From the NCBI GenBank assembly GCA_965228615.1, contig CBDDHT010000004.1:2294001-2358000 (forward strand): 64,000 nt of DNA, given 5' to 3'. Positions within the stretch are counted from its first letter, which is position 1. Each line of letters opens with the position of its first letter. Made by a program: the position numbers and the translations under genes. Positions 42,704 through 52,183 of this stretch are shown one piece after another. Under the pieces are notes generated by a model. The model was not told the origin of the DNA, ran no database searches, and saw nothing but the letters and a program-made list of their open reading frames with translations. Origin of the DNA: CBDDHT01 sp965228615. Its GTDB lineage: Bacteria; Pseudomonadota; Alphaproteobacteria; Rhizobiales; Methyloligellaceae.

Positions 42704-43951
42704 ATGTGTTTCGATAAGGTCTTCAAATCCCCATTTGCCCGCGATGAACGTGGCGTCACCGCCATCATCTTCGGGCTTACGATTATCCCGGTGATCGGCC
42801 TCATGGGCCTCGCACTGGACGGCTGGCGGGCTTTCAATGTCTCCACCATGGCAATGGGCGCCCTGGATTCCGCTGCCCTCGCAGCCGCCAAAGCCATGGC
42901 AACGGATAATCTCGACGAGGCAGAAGCCCAAGAATTGGCACGAAGCTTCTTCAATGCCAACTTCAAGACTGGCGCAAATGGCGGTACCGTAAAGGGCTTC
43001 CAAATCTCAACTGACCCTCTGTCACATAAAGCGACGGCATCGGCAAAACTCCATGTCGAGACAACTTTTGCAAGTATCTTCAAAGTCTCGCACATTGAGC
43101 TGGACCGCAGCGTGACTGCGGTTTTTAAAACCGACAACCGCGATCTTGAGCTTTCCATGATGCTGGATGTGACAGGGTCCATGTGCGATCCCTGCTCCAA
43201 GCTTGAAGATCTAAAGATTGCAGCCAAGGATGCCATCGACATCCTGATCTCGGACAATCAGACCCGGCGCAAAGTGCGTATCGGACTGGCTCCCTATTCT
43301 GCTTCGGTTAACGCCGGCCGCTATTCAAAAACCGTAAGCGACGGCGTCAGTGCTGACGGGTGCGTCTTCGAACGATCGGGCAAATACAAGTTCAGCGATG
43401 TGATCCCTCAGCGAAACCATTATCTGAATGCCATGAACAATCCACGCAGGCCGACGAACGACCACTATGGATGCCCGCCTGCCGAGGTTCTGCCGATTAC
43501 GGATGACAAGTCGCTTTTGAACAGGACGATTGACAGCTACGAGGCTCGTGGATGGACGGCCGGCCACCTTGGAATCGCGTGGTCTTGGTATCTCGTGTCC
43601 CCCAACTGGTCGGCAATCTGGCCTTCCGCAAGCGCGCCCGTCCCATATGGCGACAAGGAAACGGTCAAGGCTGTGATCCTGATGACCGACGGCAAATTCA
43701 ACACGAGCTACAAGAATGGCCGGCAAAACAGGACATCGACAAATCAGGCGGAGAGCCTTTGCGGGAACATCAAAGACAAGGAAGTGATTGTCTACGCGGT
43801 TGCATTTCAAGCTCCCGAGTCTGCCAAAGAGACGCTTAAGGACTGCGCAACCTCAGATGACTATTTCTTCAATGCCGACAATGGCGAGGAGCTGCGGACT
43901 GCGTTCCGAGACATCGCCACCCGCTTGGCTATCCCGCGCTTGTCCAAATAG
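42704..43951 (+). CDS. TadG-like pilus assembly protein with von Willebrand A domain
   Basis: The ATG at 42704 has AAGG just before it. About 415 residues. A short basic N-terminus with DERGVTAIIFGLTIIPVIGL then MGLALDG is the TadE/TadG prepilin-like membrane segment. From residue about 150 a von Willebrand A domain follows, with a MIDAS-like DVTGSMCDPC and later AVILMTDGKFN. Cys residues in the insertion suggest periplasmic disulfides. TadG-type proteins belong to Flp/Tad adhesive pili, but no other tad or cpa genes are in this window. A strong terminator follows. Confidence 0.88.
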   Translation: MCFDKVFKSPFARDERGVTAIIFGLTIIPVIGLMGLALDGWRAFNVSTMAMGALDSAALAAAKAMATDNLDEAEAQELARSFFNANFKTGANGGTVKGFQISTDPLSHKATASAKLHVETTFASIFKVSHIELDRSVTAVFKTDNRDLELSMMLDVTGSMCDPCSKLEDLKIAAKDAIDILISDNQTRRKVRIGLAPYSASVNAGRYSKTVSDGVSADGCVFERSGKYKFSDVIPQRNHYLNAMNNPRRPTNDHYGCPPAEVLPITDDKSLLNRTIDSYEARGWTAGHLGIAWSWYLVSPNWSAIWPSASAPVPYGDKETVKAVILMTDGKFNTSYKNGRQNRTSTNQAESLCGNIKDKEVIVYAVAFQAPESAKETLKDCATSDDYFFNADNGEELRTAFRDIATRLAIPRLSK

Positions 43952-43972
43952 ATCAAATGGATCAATTCAAAA

Positions 43973-44002
43973 AGACGGGCGCGGTTATCGCCGCGCCCGT
44001 CT
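43973..44002. terminator. bidirectional intrinsic terminator
   Basis: 12-bp stem AGACGGGCGCGG / CCGCGCCCGTCT, loop TTATCG, with five A on the left (a T-run on the minus strand) between the TadG-type gene and acs, which converge here. Confidence 0.85.
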
Positions 44003-44029
44003 TCTGTCGATCACGATTCGTTTTTTTGA

Positions 44030-45979
44030 CTATCCCGCGGCGCGGTTCTGTCTGTTCTCAATGAGTTCATCGACCACTGCCGGCTCGGCCAGTGTGGAGG
44101 TATCGCCGAGCGCACCGAAATCGTCCTCGGCAATCTTGCGCAGAATACGACGCATTATTTTACCCGACCTGGTCTTCGGAAGACCCGGAGAGAATTGAAT
44201 CAGATCCGGTGAAGCAATAGGCCCAATTTCCTTGCGCACCCAGTCGCGCAGCTCCTTCTTGAGATCGTCGCCTCCGGCCTCGCCAGCCATCAGCGTCACA
44301 TAGCAGTAGATACCCTGCCCCTTGATGTCATGCGGGTAGCCGACCACGGCCGCTTCCGAGACCTTGGGATGCGCCACAAGAGCCGACTCGACCTCCGCCG
44401 TTCCCATACGATGGCCAGAAACGTTGATCACATCGTCGACACGCCCGGTGATCCAATAATAGCCGTCCTCGTCGCGACGGCAGCCATCCGAGGTGAAATA
44501 ATAGCCTCTGAATGCGGAGAAATAGGTATCGACAAAACGCTTATGGTCACCATAGACGGAAACCATCTGGCCTGGCCACGACTCTCGAATGCAGAGTGCG
44601 CCTTCGCCGGCCCCTTCGATCTCATTGCCTTCGGTATCCAGCAGGCAAGGCTGAACGCCAAAGAAAGGCCGCGTCGCAGATCCCGGTTTCAGCGCTGTCG
44701 CCCCCGGCAGCGGCGTAATCATAATACCCCCGGTCTCGGTCTGCCACCATGTATCGACGATGGGGCACCGGCTGTCGCCGACCACGTGGTAGTACCATTC
44801 CCAGGCTTCCGGATTGATGGGCTCACCGACACTTCCCAGAAGCCTGACCGTTTCCCGGCTCGTCGATTTCACATACTCTTCGCCCGCGCCCATCAATGCT
44901 CGGATGGCCGTCGGTGCCGTGTAGACGATATTGACCTTGTGTTTGTCGCAAATCTGCCAGAACCGGCCAGCGTCGGGGTAGTTCGGCACACCTTCGAACA
45001 GAAGCGTCGGCGCACCATTGGAGAGCGCGCCATAGAGCACATAGGAGTGGCCGGTGATCCAGCCAACATCCGCCGTGCACCAGAACACATCGCCATCGTG
45101 ATAATCGAAGACATACTGGTGTGTCATCGACGTATAGACGATGTAACCGCCGCCATTATGCAGGACACCCTTCGGCGTTCCTGTCGATCCCGATGTGTAT
45201 AGAATGAACAGTGGATCGACCGCACTCATCTCTTCCGGCGGGCAATCGTCTGACACTTTTTCCTTGAGTTCGTGATACCAGAAATCGCGCCCTTCCTGCA
45301 TGCTGATGTCCGCACCGGTGTGCTTGACCACCAGCATCTTTTCATCGCCCTTGCAGGATTCGAATGCCGCGTCCGTATTTGCCTTTAGCGGAATTGTTCG
45401 GCCACCGCGGAGGCCTTCATCGGCCGTGATCACGAATTTGGAATCGCAATCGACGATGCGCCCCGCCAGCGCATCCGGAGAAAATCCGCCAAAGACGACC
45501 GAATGGACGGCGCCGATGCGCGCGCATGCCAGCATGGCAAAGGCCGCTTCCGGGATCATCGGCATATAGACGGTGACTCTGTCGCCTTTCTTGACGCCGA
45601 TCTCTTTCAACGCATTGGCAAATCGGGAGACCTCGCTCTTGAGTTCCTTGAACGTGAAAATCTTGCTGACGGAAGGATCATCGCCTTCCCAGATGATCGC
45701 CGGCTGGTCACCCTTTGTCTCCACATGCCGGTCGACGCAGTTGGCGCACACATTCAGCGTGCCGTCTTCGAACCATTTGACGTGCACATCGTCATATTCG
45801 AAGGAGGTATCCTTGATCTTCGTATAAGGCTTGATCCAGTCGATGCGCTTGCCATGCTCGGCCCAGAAACCTTCGGGGTCTTCGACGGACCGCTTGTACA
45901 TCTCCTGATAGCCATCATTGTCGACGAAGGCACGGGATTTCCAAGCGTCGGGCACGTCGTAGAGCTTGTCATCTGACAT
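44030..45979 (-). CDS. acs: acetyl-CoA synthetase
   Basis: Activates acetate to acetyl-CoA with ATP. The ATG at 45979 has GGAGGAAAT upstream; the longer frame upstream is discarded. 649 residues, the normal length. Motifs: VVFGGFSPDALAGRIVDCDS, the P-loop-like LFILYTSGSTGTPKGVLHNG, DTWWQTETGGIMITPLPGAT, and near the C-terminus GYYWITGRVDDVINVSGHRM and TRSGKIMRRILRKIAEDD, whose Lys is the site of regulatory acetylation in the family. Converges with the TadG-type gene; the DUF1761 gene lies upstream on the same strand. Confidence 0.97.
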   Translation of the reverse strand: MSDDKLYDVPDAWKSRAFVDNDGYQEMYKRSVEDPEGFWAEHGKRIDWIKPYTKIKDTSFEYDDVHVKWFEDGTLNVCANCVDRHVETKGDQPAIIWEGDDPSVSKIFTFKELKSEVSRFANALKEIGVKKGDRVTVYMPMIPEAAFAMLACARIGAVHSVVFGGFSPDALAGRIVDCDSKFVITADEGLRGGRTIPLKANTDAAFESCKGDEKMLVVKHTGADISMQEGRDFWYHELKEKVSDDCPPEEMSAVDPLFILYTSGSTGTPKGVLHNGGGYIVYTSMTHQYVFDYHDGDVFWCTADVGWITGHSYVLYGALSNGAPTLLFEGVPNYPDAGRFWQICDKHKVNIVYTAPTAIRALMGAGEEYVKSTSRETVRLLGSVGEPINPEAWEWYYHVVGDSRCPIVDTWWQTETGGIMITPLPGATALKPGSATRPFFGVQPCLLDTEGNEIEGAGEGALCIRESWPGQMVSVYGDHKRFVDTYFSAFRGYYFTSDGCRRDEDGYYWITGRVDDVINVSGHRMGTAEVESALVAHPKVSEAAVVGYPHDIKGQGIYCYVTLMAGEAGGDDLKKELRDWVRKEIGPIASPDLIQFSPGLPKTRSGKIMRRILRKIAEDDFGALGDTSTLAEPAVVDELIENRQNRAAG

Positions 45980-46110
45980 AGCGATTTCCTCCCCAAAACA
46001 TTGTATTCGCGGCATTATGGAGAGCCCGGATGGGCCCTGCAAGCACCCCGTTGGTTGCAAGATTTTCGTCTAATAGGTCGCACCTTTACGGAGACCATCA
46101 GACGTCGTGT

Positions 46111-46518
46111 TTAGACTCCGAAGACACCAATAACCGCGCCCATTGCGAGCAGGACCGCCAACCAATGGCCACCATCGATGATCGTGAGTTGCGGCTTCGC
46201 GCCCTGAAAAGCATGATTGACGAGCATCGTCGTGACGACGAATCCCAGCCACAACGTGAATCCGGTAATAAGCCCATTCTTCACAGTCACCTGACCTTCA
46301 CCCAGATGACCGATAACGCCTGCCAGCATGAAGCTCATGATCAGTAGGGAGATAATCGAGGCGATGAACGGCCATGGCCGCGGTTTGAGATCGTCTTTGG
46401 TCTTGCCGAGCGCAGCCATCCAGAGATTGCCAAGCGCCATGTACCAAACCATGCCAACGCCGAACCCGGTCAGGGCCGCAATTACGACAGCGATATAGTT
46501 GATTCCTCCGAAGACCAT
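46111..46518 (-). CDS. DUF1761 membrane protein
   Basis: 135 residues with four hydrophobic segments. The start FGGINYIAVVIAALTGFGVG followed by MVWYMALGNLWMAALGK, and IDGGHWLAVLLAMGAVIGVF at the end, are typical of DUF1761, whose function is unknown. It lies 19 bases downstream of the BolA-like gene, same strand, and 131 bases upstream of acs. Inner-membrane location is clear from hydrophobicity. Confidence 0.85.
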   Translation of the reverse strand: MVFGGINYIAVVIAALTGFGVGMVWYMALGNLWMAALGKTKDDLKPRPWPFIASIISLLIMSFMLAGVIGHLGEGQVTVKNGLITGFTLWLGFVVTTMLVNHAFQGAKPQLTIIDGGHWLAVLLAMGAVIGVFGV

Positions 46519-46537
46519 CTTATCTTCCCTGCGTGCG

Positions 46538-46840
46538 CTATGGTTTTGTTATGAACGGATTGTCGGTGGCACCGGCCTCACTCGGATCCTTGGCCTTGAT
46601 TGCCAGGGCATGAATGGGCCCGGCAAGTTCTTCGGCAAGGGCATCGTTGACCAGACGATGGCGTTCGACGCGGGATTTGCCGGAAAAGAGGTCGGATACA
46701 ATCTCGACACGAAAATGGCTGCTGCCGGTTCCCGGCGAGCCGGCATGGCCTGCATGAAGATGGGATTCATTCAACACTTCCAGCCGAACTGGCGTGAAGG
46801 CATTTTTCAATTTCTCTGTGATGGACTCTTCGATGGACAT
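46538..46840 (-). CDS. BolA family protein
   Basis: The ATG at 46840 starts the domain; an in-frame upstream start adds ten residues. 100 residues. The sequence SIEESITEKLKNAFTPVRLE then VLNESHLHAGHAG, SHFRVEIVSDLFSGKSRVER with HRLVNDALAEEL, is the BolA fold; the His in HRLVN and the SHLHAGH loop are the ligands for a [2Fe-2S] cluster shared with a monothiol glutaredoxin. Acts in iron-sulfur or iron sensing. Divergent from a J-domain gene, an arrangement conserved in alphaproteobacteria. Confidence 0.92.
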   Translation of the reverse strand: MSIEESITEKLKNAFTPVRLEVLNESHLHAGHAGSPGTGSSHFRVEIVSDLFSGKSRVERHRLVNDALAEELAGPIHALAIKAKDPSEAGATDNPFITKP

Positions 46841-46930
46841 TAGACCCTCGGTTTTGGTTGCACGGAGCAAACCGTGTGCGGCGCAGCGCCGGCTTGTTTT
46901 GCCACAACGTTCGCCTCATACTTCGAACCA

Positions 46931-47551
46931 ATGAAGCTCAATTCAAAATACTTTGACAGCATCCGCGTCAAGCCCGATCAGGATCGCCGCGCCCGCGACG
47001 AGCATCCGGAGTGCGAATGGCCAGGCTGCTCGACCGCCGGCGAGTACCGGGCACCGCGCGGCCGCGGACGTGAAGGGCAATTTTTCACATTTTGCATGGA
47101 TCATGTGCGGCAATACAACAAATCCTACAATTATTTCGACGGAATGAGCGACGACGAGGTCGCGACCTTCCAGAAAGCCGATATTACCGGGCATCGGCCG
47201 ACCTGGTCCGTGGGATCCAATAAGGCCGGACGCGACGGCGCCGATCCTGAACCTAACGGATTCCGCCATGGCTTCACGGCCTCGGATCCACTTGGCCTGT
47301 TTGGGGATGCCGGTGAAGCGCGAACATCCGAGAGCAAATCGCCTTTTCGCGTCGTCGGCAATGTCGAACGCAAGAGCCTGGAAGCGTTGGGGCTCGACCC
47401 TTCCGCCACCAAGCCGCAGATCAAAGCGCGCTTCAAGGAACTGGTGAAACGCCATCACCCGGACGCCAATGTCGGCGGCGGTGGTTCCGAGGAGAAGTTG
47501 CGCGAAGTGATCCAAGCCTATAATTATCTCAAACGCACGGGACTGTGCTGA
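46931..47551 (+). CDS. J-domain (DnaJ-like) protein with N-terminal Cys region
   Basis: The ATG at 46931 begins KLNSKYFDSIRVKPDQDRRA, typical of alphaproteobacterial proteins of this kind; 206 residues. An N-terminal half with Cys in HPECEWPGCSTAGEYRAPRG and FTFCMDHVRQYNKSYNYFDG may bind a zinc ion. The C-terminal half is a J domain: SLEALGLDPSATKPQIKARF then KELVKRHHPDANVG, containing the HPD tripeptide that stimulates DnaK. It lacks the G/F and zinc-finger regions of DnaJ. Upstream of cobS and divergent from the BolA-like gene. Confidence 0.88.
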   Translation: MKLNSKYFDSIRVKPDQDRRARDEHPECEWPGCSTAGEYRAPRGRGREGQFFTFCMDHVRQYNKSYNYFDGMSDDEVATFQKADITGHRPTWSVGSNKAGRDGADPEPNGFRHGFTASDPLGLFGDAGEARTSESKSPFRVVGNVERKSLEALGLDPSATKPQIKARFKELVKRHHPDANVGGGGSEEKLREVIQAYNYLKRTGLC

Positions 47552-47628
47552 ACGGTCCCTCTTTTTTTGTCCGGTTGCCCATGCTTCCTTCGAGGCGACC
47601 CGTTGAACCTATTCGGATTTCTTTAGAC

Positions 47629-48618
47629 ATGAGCCTTAACCGAAATGAAGGGGTCGCCAGCGCGCCCGATATGAGTGTGTCGGTGCGCCAGATGTTTGGC
47701 TTCGATACGGACTTCGAGGTGCCGGCCTATTCGATGACCGACGAGCATGTGCCGGATCTCGATCCCGACTATCAATTCAACCGCGACGTTACCATGGCGA
47801 TCCTGGCCGGGTTCAAACACAATCGGCGGGTCATGATCCAAGGATATCATGGGACAGGTAAATCGACTCATATCGAGCAGGTTGCGGCTCGCTTGAACTG
47901 GCCCTGCATCAGGGTCAACCTCGACAGCCATGTCAGCCGTATCGATCTGGTTGGCAAGGACGCAATTGTCGTGCGCGACGGTATGCAGGTTACCGAGTTC
48001 AAGGAAGGCATCCTGCCCTACGCCCTGCAGAGCAATACGGCGCTCGTCTTCGACGAGTATGATGCGGGCCGCCCGGACGTCATGTTCGTGATCCAGCGTG
48101 TTCTCGAGGTGCAAGGCAAACTGACATTGCTTGACCAGGGCACCGTTATCCGCCCGCATCCTTCGTTCCGCCTGTTCTCGACGACAAATACGATCGGCCT
48201 TGGCGACACGAGCGGGCTCTATCACGGGACGCAGCAGATAAACCAGGGCCAGATGGACCGCTGGTCGATCGTCGTGACCCTGAACTATCTGCCTCATGAC
48301 GACGAAGTGAATATCGTTCTCGCAAAGGCGAAAAGCTACGATACGAGCGAAGGCCGCGAGACGATTGCAAATATGGTGCGTGTCGCGGACCTGACGCGCA
48401 ATGCATTCATTAATGGCGATCTTTCAACGGTCATGAGCCCGCGTACCGTGATTACATGGGCCGAGAATGCGGAGATCTTCCAGGATGTCGGCTTTTCTTT
48501 CGCGCTGAGCTTCCTGAACAAATGCGACGAGCTTGAACGTGGCCTGGTGGCTGAATTCTATCAGCGCTGTTTCGGCGAAGAACTGCCGGATTCCACTGCC
48601 AATGTCGCACTGAGCTAG
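47629..48618 (+). CDS. cobS: cobaltochelatase subunit CobS
   Basis: AAA+ ATPase subunit of the aerobic cobaltochelatase that inserts Co2+ into hydrogenobyrinic acid a,c-diamide. The ATG at 47629 gives 329 residues, the usual size; the in-frame ATG at 47581 would add 16. Motifs: VRQMFGFDTDFEVPAYSMTD, Walker A IQGYHGTGKSTHIEQVAARL, Walker B ALVFDEYDAGRPDVMFVIQR, and FRLFSTTNTIGLGDTSGLYH. cobT follows 12 bases later; CobN is not in the window. Confidence 0.96.
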   Translation: MSLNRNEGVASAPDMSVSVRQMFGFDTDFEVPAYSMTDEHVPDLDPDYQFNRDVTMAILAGFKHNRRVMIQGYHGTGKSTHIEQVAARLNWPCIRVNLDSHVSRIDLVGKDAIVVRDGMQVTEFKEGILPYALQSNTALVFDEYDAGRPDVMFVIQRVLEVQGKLTLLDQGTVIRPHPSFRLFSTTNTIGLGDTSGLYHGTQQINQGQMDRWSIVVTLNYLPHDDEVNIVLAKAKSYDTSEGRETIANMVRVADLTRNAFINGDLSTVMSPRTVITWAENAEIFQDVGFSFALSFLNKCDELERGLVAEFYQRCFGEELPDSTANVALS

Positions 48619-48630
48619 ACGGAAAACGAA

Positions 48631-50514
48631 ATGCCGGTGTCATCGAAGCGCAAGGCCGGACCTGCTGAACCTTTCAAGGAGGCCCTCTCGCTGTGCACGC
48701 GCGCGATTGCCGGCGATGACGAGTTGCAGGTGGTTTTCGGCTCCGATCCACCGGCGCTGCGTGGCGGTGTCGCCATGGTTCCCGAACCCTCACGCGTCCC
48801 GACCAAGAAAGAGCTGGCTGCAATCCGTGGCCAGGCGGACTCTATGGCGCTGATGGTCGCCTGCCATGACGGCAAGATGCACCGGTCTCTGGCACCGCCC
48901 TCGGGCCAGGCCCGCGCCGTCTTCGAAGCTGTGGAACTTGCGCGCGTCGAAGCCATTGGCTCCCAGCGCATGACCGGCATGGCACAGAATCTGACTGCCA
49001 AGATTGAGCAGCGTTACGCACGGGCGCAGTTCCATGATGTCAAGGATCGCGCCGACGCTCCCCTCGAAGAGGCCATTGCTCTGATGGTCCGCGAACGCCT
49101 GACCGGCGCCGTACCGCCGGAACGCGCCCAGCCAATCGTTGATCTTTGGCGCCCCTGGGTTGAGCGCCGTGCCGGTTCGGCGATGGAGCGACTGCCTGAA
49201 TTGCTTGAGGATCAGGAAGCTTTCGGCGCGCTTCTGCGCGAGATGCTCTCCGCATTTGATCTGACCGAGGATCTCGACGACGGGTCGGACGACACGACCG
49301 ACGATGGCGATGATGCCGAGACACCCGATAGCCAACCGGATGCAGGCGACGAGAGCGCCGGTGCCGAGCAAGCCGAGTTGAACGCCGAGGAACAGAGCGA
49401 AGCAACCGGTGAAGGTGGTGACGATTTCGAGATGTCCGATTTCGGTGATCTGGACGATCTCGAAGGCGATATGGGCGATACGGATCAAAACAGTACTGCC
49501 GAGCCCTGGCGCCCGAATGTCTCGGTTCTCGATTACCCAGAAGCCTTTGGCTACAAAGTCTTTTCCGAGGCCAACGACGAGATGGTTACAGCGGAAGAGC
49601 TTTGCGACGCCGAAGAATTGGAACGGTTGAGGACATTCCTCGACAAACAGCTGTCGAGCCTCCACAGCGCCGTATCAAGACTTGCCAACCGACTTCAGCG
49701 CCGGCTTTTGGCGCAGCAGAACCGCGGCTGGGACTTTGATCTCGACGAAGGTGTTCTCGATGCCGCCCGCCTGACACGGGTCATCATCGATCCCATGCAC
49801 GCCCTTTCCTTCAAAGCCGAACGCGACACGGATTTCCGCGATACCGTGGTGACGCTGCTGCTGGACAATTCGGGCTCGATGCGCGGGCGTCCGATCATGG
49901 TGGCAGCATCCTGCGCGGACATTCTGGCGCGCACGCTGGAGCGCTGCGGCGTCAAAGTGGAGATTCTCGGATTTACGACACGCGCCTGGAAAGGCGGCCA
50001 GTCGCGCGAGCAGTGGCTGGCAGCAGGAAAACCCCAGAGCCCGGGTCGCCTGAATGACCTTCGCCACATCGTCTACAAGGCGGCCGACGCACCCTGGCGG
50101 CGCGCACGGCGCAATCTCGGCCTCATGATGCGCGAGGGTTTGCTGAAGGAGAATATCGACGGAGAAGCGCTAGCATGGGCACATCGGCGCCTTCTTGGTC
50201 GGCCGGAGCAAAGACGCATTTTGATGATGATTTCGGACGGTGCTCCAGTCGATGATTCGACATTGTCGGTCAACACGGGATGTTATCTTGAGCGCCACCT
50301 TCGACAAGTGATCGAAGAGATCGAAACGCGCTCTCCGGTCGAATTGATCGCAATCGGGATCGGGCACGATGTAACACGCTATTATCGGCGCGCCGTCACG
50401 ATTACGGATGCGGAAGAGCTGGCGGGGGCGATGACGGACAAGCTTGCGGAACTCTTCGACGAGACGGGACCAGGCGGTAGCCCAATGCGCGGCCGAGGTC
50501 GCAAGGTCCATTGA
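48631..50514 (+). CDS. cobT: cobaltochelatase subunit CobT
   Basis: Partner of CobS; its C-terminal von Willebrand A/MIDAS domain couples ATP hydrolysis to CobN. 627 residues. N-terminal domain FKEALSLCTRAIAGDDELQV, a long acidic linker (about residues 205-290, rich in Asp/Glu), then TLLLDNSGSMRGRPIMVAAS with the MIDAS D-x-S-x-S and LMMISDGAPVDDSTLSVNTG. Length and order are normal. Its TGA overlaps the TTG start of the next gene. Confidence 0.96.
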   Translation: MPVSSKRKAGPAEPFKEALSLCTRAIAGDDELQVVFGSDPPALRGGVAMVPEPSRVPTKKELAAIRGQADSMALMVACHDGKMHRSLAPPSGQARAVFEAVELARVEAIGSQRMTGMAQNLTAKIEQRYARAQFHDVKDRADAPLEEAIALMVRERLTGAVPPERAQPIVDLWRPWVERRAGSAMERLPELLEDQEAFGALLREMLSAFDLTEDLDDGSDDTTDDGDDAETPDSQPDAGDESAGAEQAELNAEEQSEATGEGGDDFEMSDFGDLDDLEGDMGDTDQNSTAEPWRPNVSVLDYPEAFGYKVFSEANDEMVTAEELCDAEELERLRTFLDKQLSSLHSAVSRLANRLQRRLLAQQNRGWDFDLDEGVLDAARLTRVIIDPMHALSFKAERDTDFRDTVVTLLLDNSGSMRGRPIMVAASCADILARTLERCGVKVEILGFTTRAWKGGQSREQWLAAGKPQSPGRLNDLRHIVYKAADAPWRRARRNLGLMMREGLLKENIDGEALAWAHRRLLGRPEQRRILMMISDGAPVDDSTLSVNTGCYLERHLRQVIEEIETRSPVELIAIGIGHDVTRYYRRAVTITDAEELAGAMTDKLAELFDETGPGGSPMRGRGRKVH

Positions 50515-51557
50515 GCACGCGCCGTTCGCGATATCTCACAATTGGGCTTGCCGTAAGCCTTGCCGTATTCGTTTTCGGCACCACCGCACTCAAGGCCAAA
50601 CCCAAGTTCAGCAGCGTTGCGCCTCAATCGATTGCGATTGCTGCGGAGCCGATTACCCTCGACCAGGGCGATCCAGCACAATTGGCCCCTGGGTCGTTGA
50701 TCTGGCGCAGCGGTATCGTCCTGAAATCTCAATCGTCTTTTTTGGGTGGTTATTCCGGCTTGACGCTCAATCGGGACGGCACGCGTATGATCGCCGTGTC
50801 AGATGCCGGCCTGTGGTTGTCTGCAGGAATTGAGATGCGTAATGGAAAGCTCATCGGCCTGAAGGATGCACGTACGGGTTCGCTGAAGGCGCGCAAGAAC
50901 AAGCCTCTGACGAGCGGCCGCTATCGCGATGCCGAAGCGATTGCACCGGTCAGGCGAGGCAGCCTGAAACAACCTCTCTATGTGGGGTTCGAACGACTCC
51001 ATCGCATTGGCTTGTTTCCAGTAAAGAGCGGTCAACTTGCCGGGCCATCGCACTATGTGAAAGTTCCGTCGATCATCAAACGGGCCAAGGGCAACAAAGG
51101 GTTCGAAGCCCTGGCGCTTCTGAATGCCGGCCCCCACAAGGGCGCCTTATTGGCTTTCACAGAGCAGTTTCTGAATAAGGATGGTAATCATCGCGCCTGG
51201 ATCCTGAAGGGCGGCAAGACTCTGGCCTTGAGCCTGGTCCGCCTCGACGATTTCGACGTCACGGGCGCGGCGACGCTACCTGGTGGCGACGTCCTCGTGC
51301 TTGAACGACGCTTCAGCTTCTCACGCGGGATCGCGGCCCGCGTCCGTCGTATTGCAAGTCAGGACATCAAGCCAGGCGCACGGCTCAACGGAAAGATCTT
51401 GTTGGATCTGCGTGGCGCTACTCAAATCGACAATATGGAAGGCATTGCAATCCATCGGTCCGCAAAAGGGCAGACGATCGTCACGCTAATTTCGGATGAC
51501 AATTTCAATCCGGCATTTCAACGGACACTGATGATGCAGTTCGTTCTGCGCGATTAA
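50511..51557 (+). CDS. exported esterase-like/phytase-like beta-propeller protein
   Basis: 348 residues from a TTG that overlaps the cobT stop (TTGA, 50511-50514), with AAGG upstream, so translation is coupled. After an N-terminal hydrophobic segment (LTIGLAVSLAVFVFGTTA) the protein has SFLGGYSGLTLNRDGTRMIA with VSDAG, SGRYRDAEAIAP and TQIDNMEGIAIHRSAKGQTI then VTLISDDNF, which match the esterase-like activity of phytase family. Periplasmic or secreted. Its stop codon shares bases with that of the converging methyltransferase gene at 51554-51557. Confidence 0.8.
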   Translation: MSTRRSRYLTIGLAVSLAVFVFGTTALKAKPKFSSVAPQSIAIAAEPITLDQGDPAQLAPGSLIWRSGIVLKSQSSFLGGYSGLTLNRDGTRMIAVSDAGLWLSAGIEMRNGKLIGLKDARTGSLKARKNKPLTSGRYRDAEAIAPVRRGSLKQPLYVGFERLHRIGLFPVKSGQLAGPSHYVKVPSIIKRAKGNKGFEALALLNAGPHKGALLAFTEQFLNKDGNHRAWILKGGKTLALSLVRLDDFDVTGAATLPGGDVLVLERRFSFSRGIAARVRRIASQDIKPGARLNGKILLDLRGATQIDNMEGIAIHRSAKGQTIVTLISDDNFNPAFQRTLMMQFVLRD

Positions 51558-52183
51558 AGGCGGGTTCGGCGAATGATGAGCGAATGATTGTTCGCTGGCA
51601 TCTCAATTATCTCTTGGATTGCTAAACCGACCCGCTCCAATTCGGCTGCAATCTCGTCCAGATCGCGCACGCCCCAATGCGGGTCCTGTTGCCTTAAGCT
51701 CAAATCGAACGCCACGTTACTGTCTGCTGTGTGACGACCACCGCGACTGTAGGGACCATAGAGGTAGAGAATCCCGTCAGCTGCGAGCAGCCGCCCAGCA
51801 CCTTCGATCAAACCAAGCGACGCCGCCCACGGGCTGATATGTATGAGATTGATGGCCAAGATCGCAGCAAACGGTGCCGGCAGATCCCTGCCCCATTCTG
51901 CAGCCGTTACGTCGATTTCCCGGGGTGGCAGTGCATTCTCCACACCGGCAGCGGCAATCCAAGCAACAATGCTGTCCCGCGCTGCCGGATTGAGGTCGCT
52001 TGGCTGAAAATGCAGGTCGGGAAATGCCCCGGCAAATGCCGCAACATGCTGCCCGGTACCGCTCGCGATCTCTAGGACACGGCCTTGTGCCGGCAACAAC
52101 CGTCGCAGCACATCTATGATAGGGGCTGTATTGCGCGCAGCGCTCGGCGAATGCCGCTGGCGTTCGCTATAGGAACCGGTCAG
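51554..52183 (-). CDS. DUF938-type SAM-dependent methyltransferase, probable CTG start
   Basis: Recognised from RVLEIASGTGQHVAAFAGAF (SAM-binding) and FAAILAINLIHISPWAASLG. The first ATG/GTG/TTG in frame is a GTG at 52111, which would cut off conserved N-terminal sequence. Reading on upstream gives SERQRHSPSAARNTAPIIDV in frame, which aligns with the usual start of this family, up to a stop at 52192. The only candidate start is CTG at 52183, forming CTGA with the rpmB stop. That gives 209 residues, the usual length. The annotated start therefore rests on family comparison. Substrate unknown. Directly downstream of rpmB. Confidence 0.75.
   Translation of the reverse strand: MTGSYSERQRHSPSAARNTAPIIDVLRRLLPAQGRVLEIASGTGQHVAAFAGAFPDLHFQPSDLNPAARDSIVAWIAAAGVENALPPREIDVTAAEWGRDLPAPFAAILAINLIHISPWAASLGLIEGAGRLLAADGILYLYGPYSRGGRHTADSNVAFDLSLRQQDPHWGVRDLDEIAAELERVGLAIQEIIEMPANNHSLIIRRTRL

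Noticed and set aside
44330..45202. 290-codon plus-strand frame
   Set aside because: Antisense to acs; no recognisable protein features.
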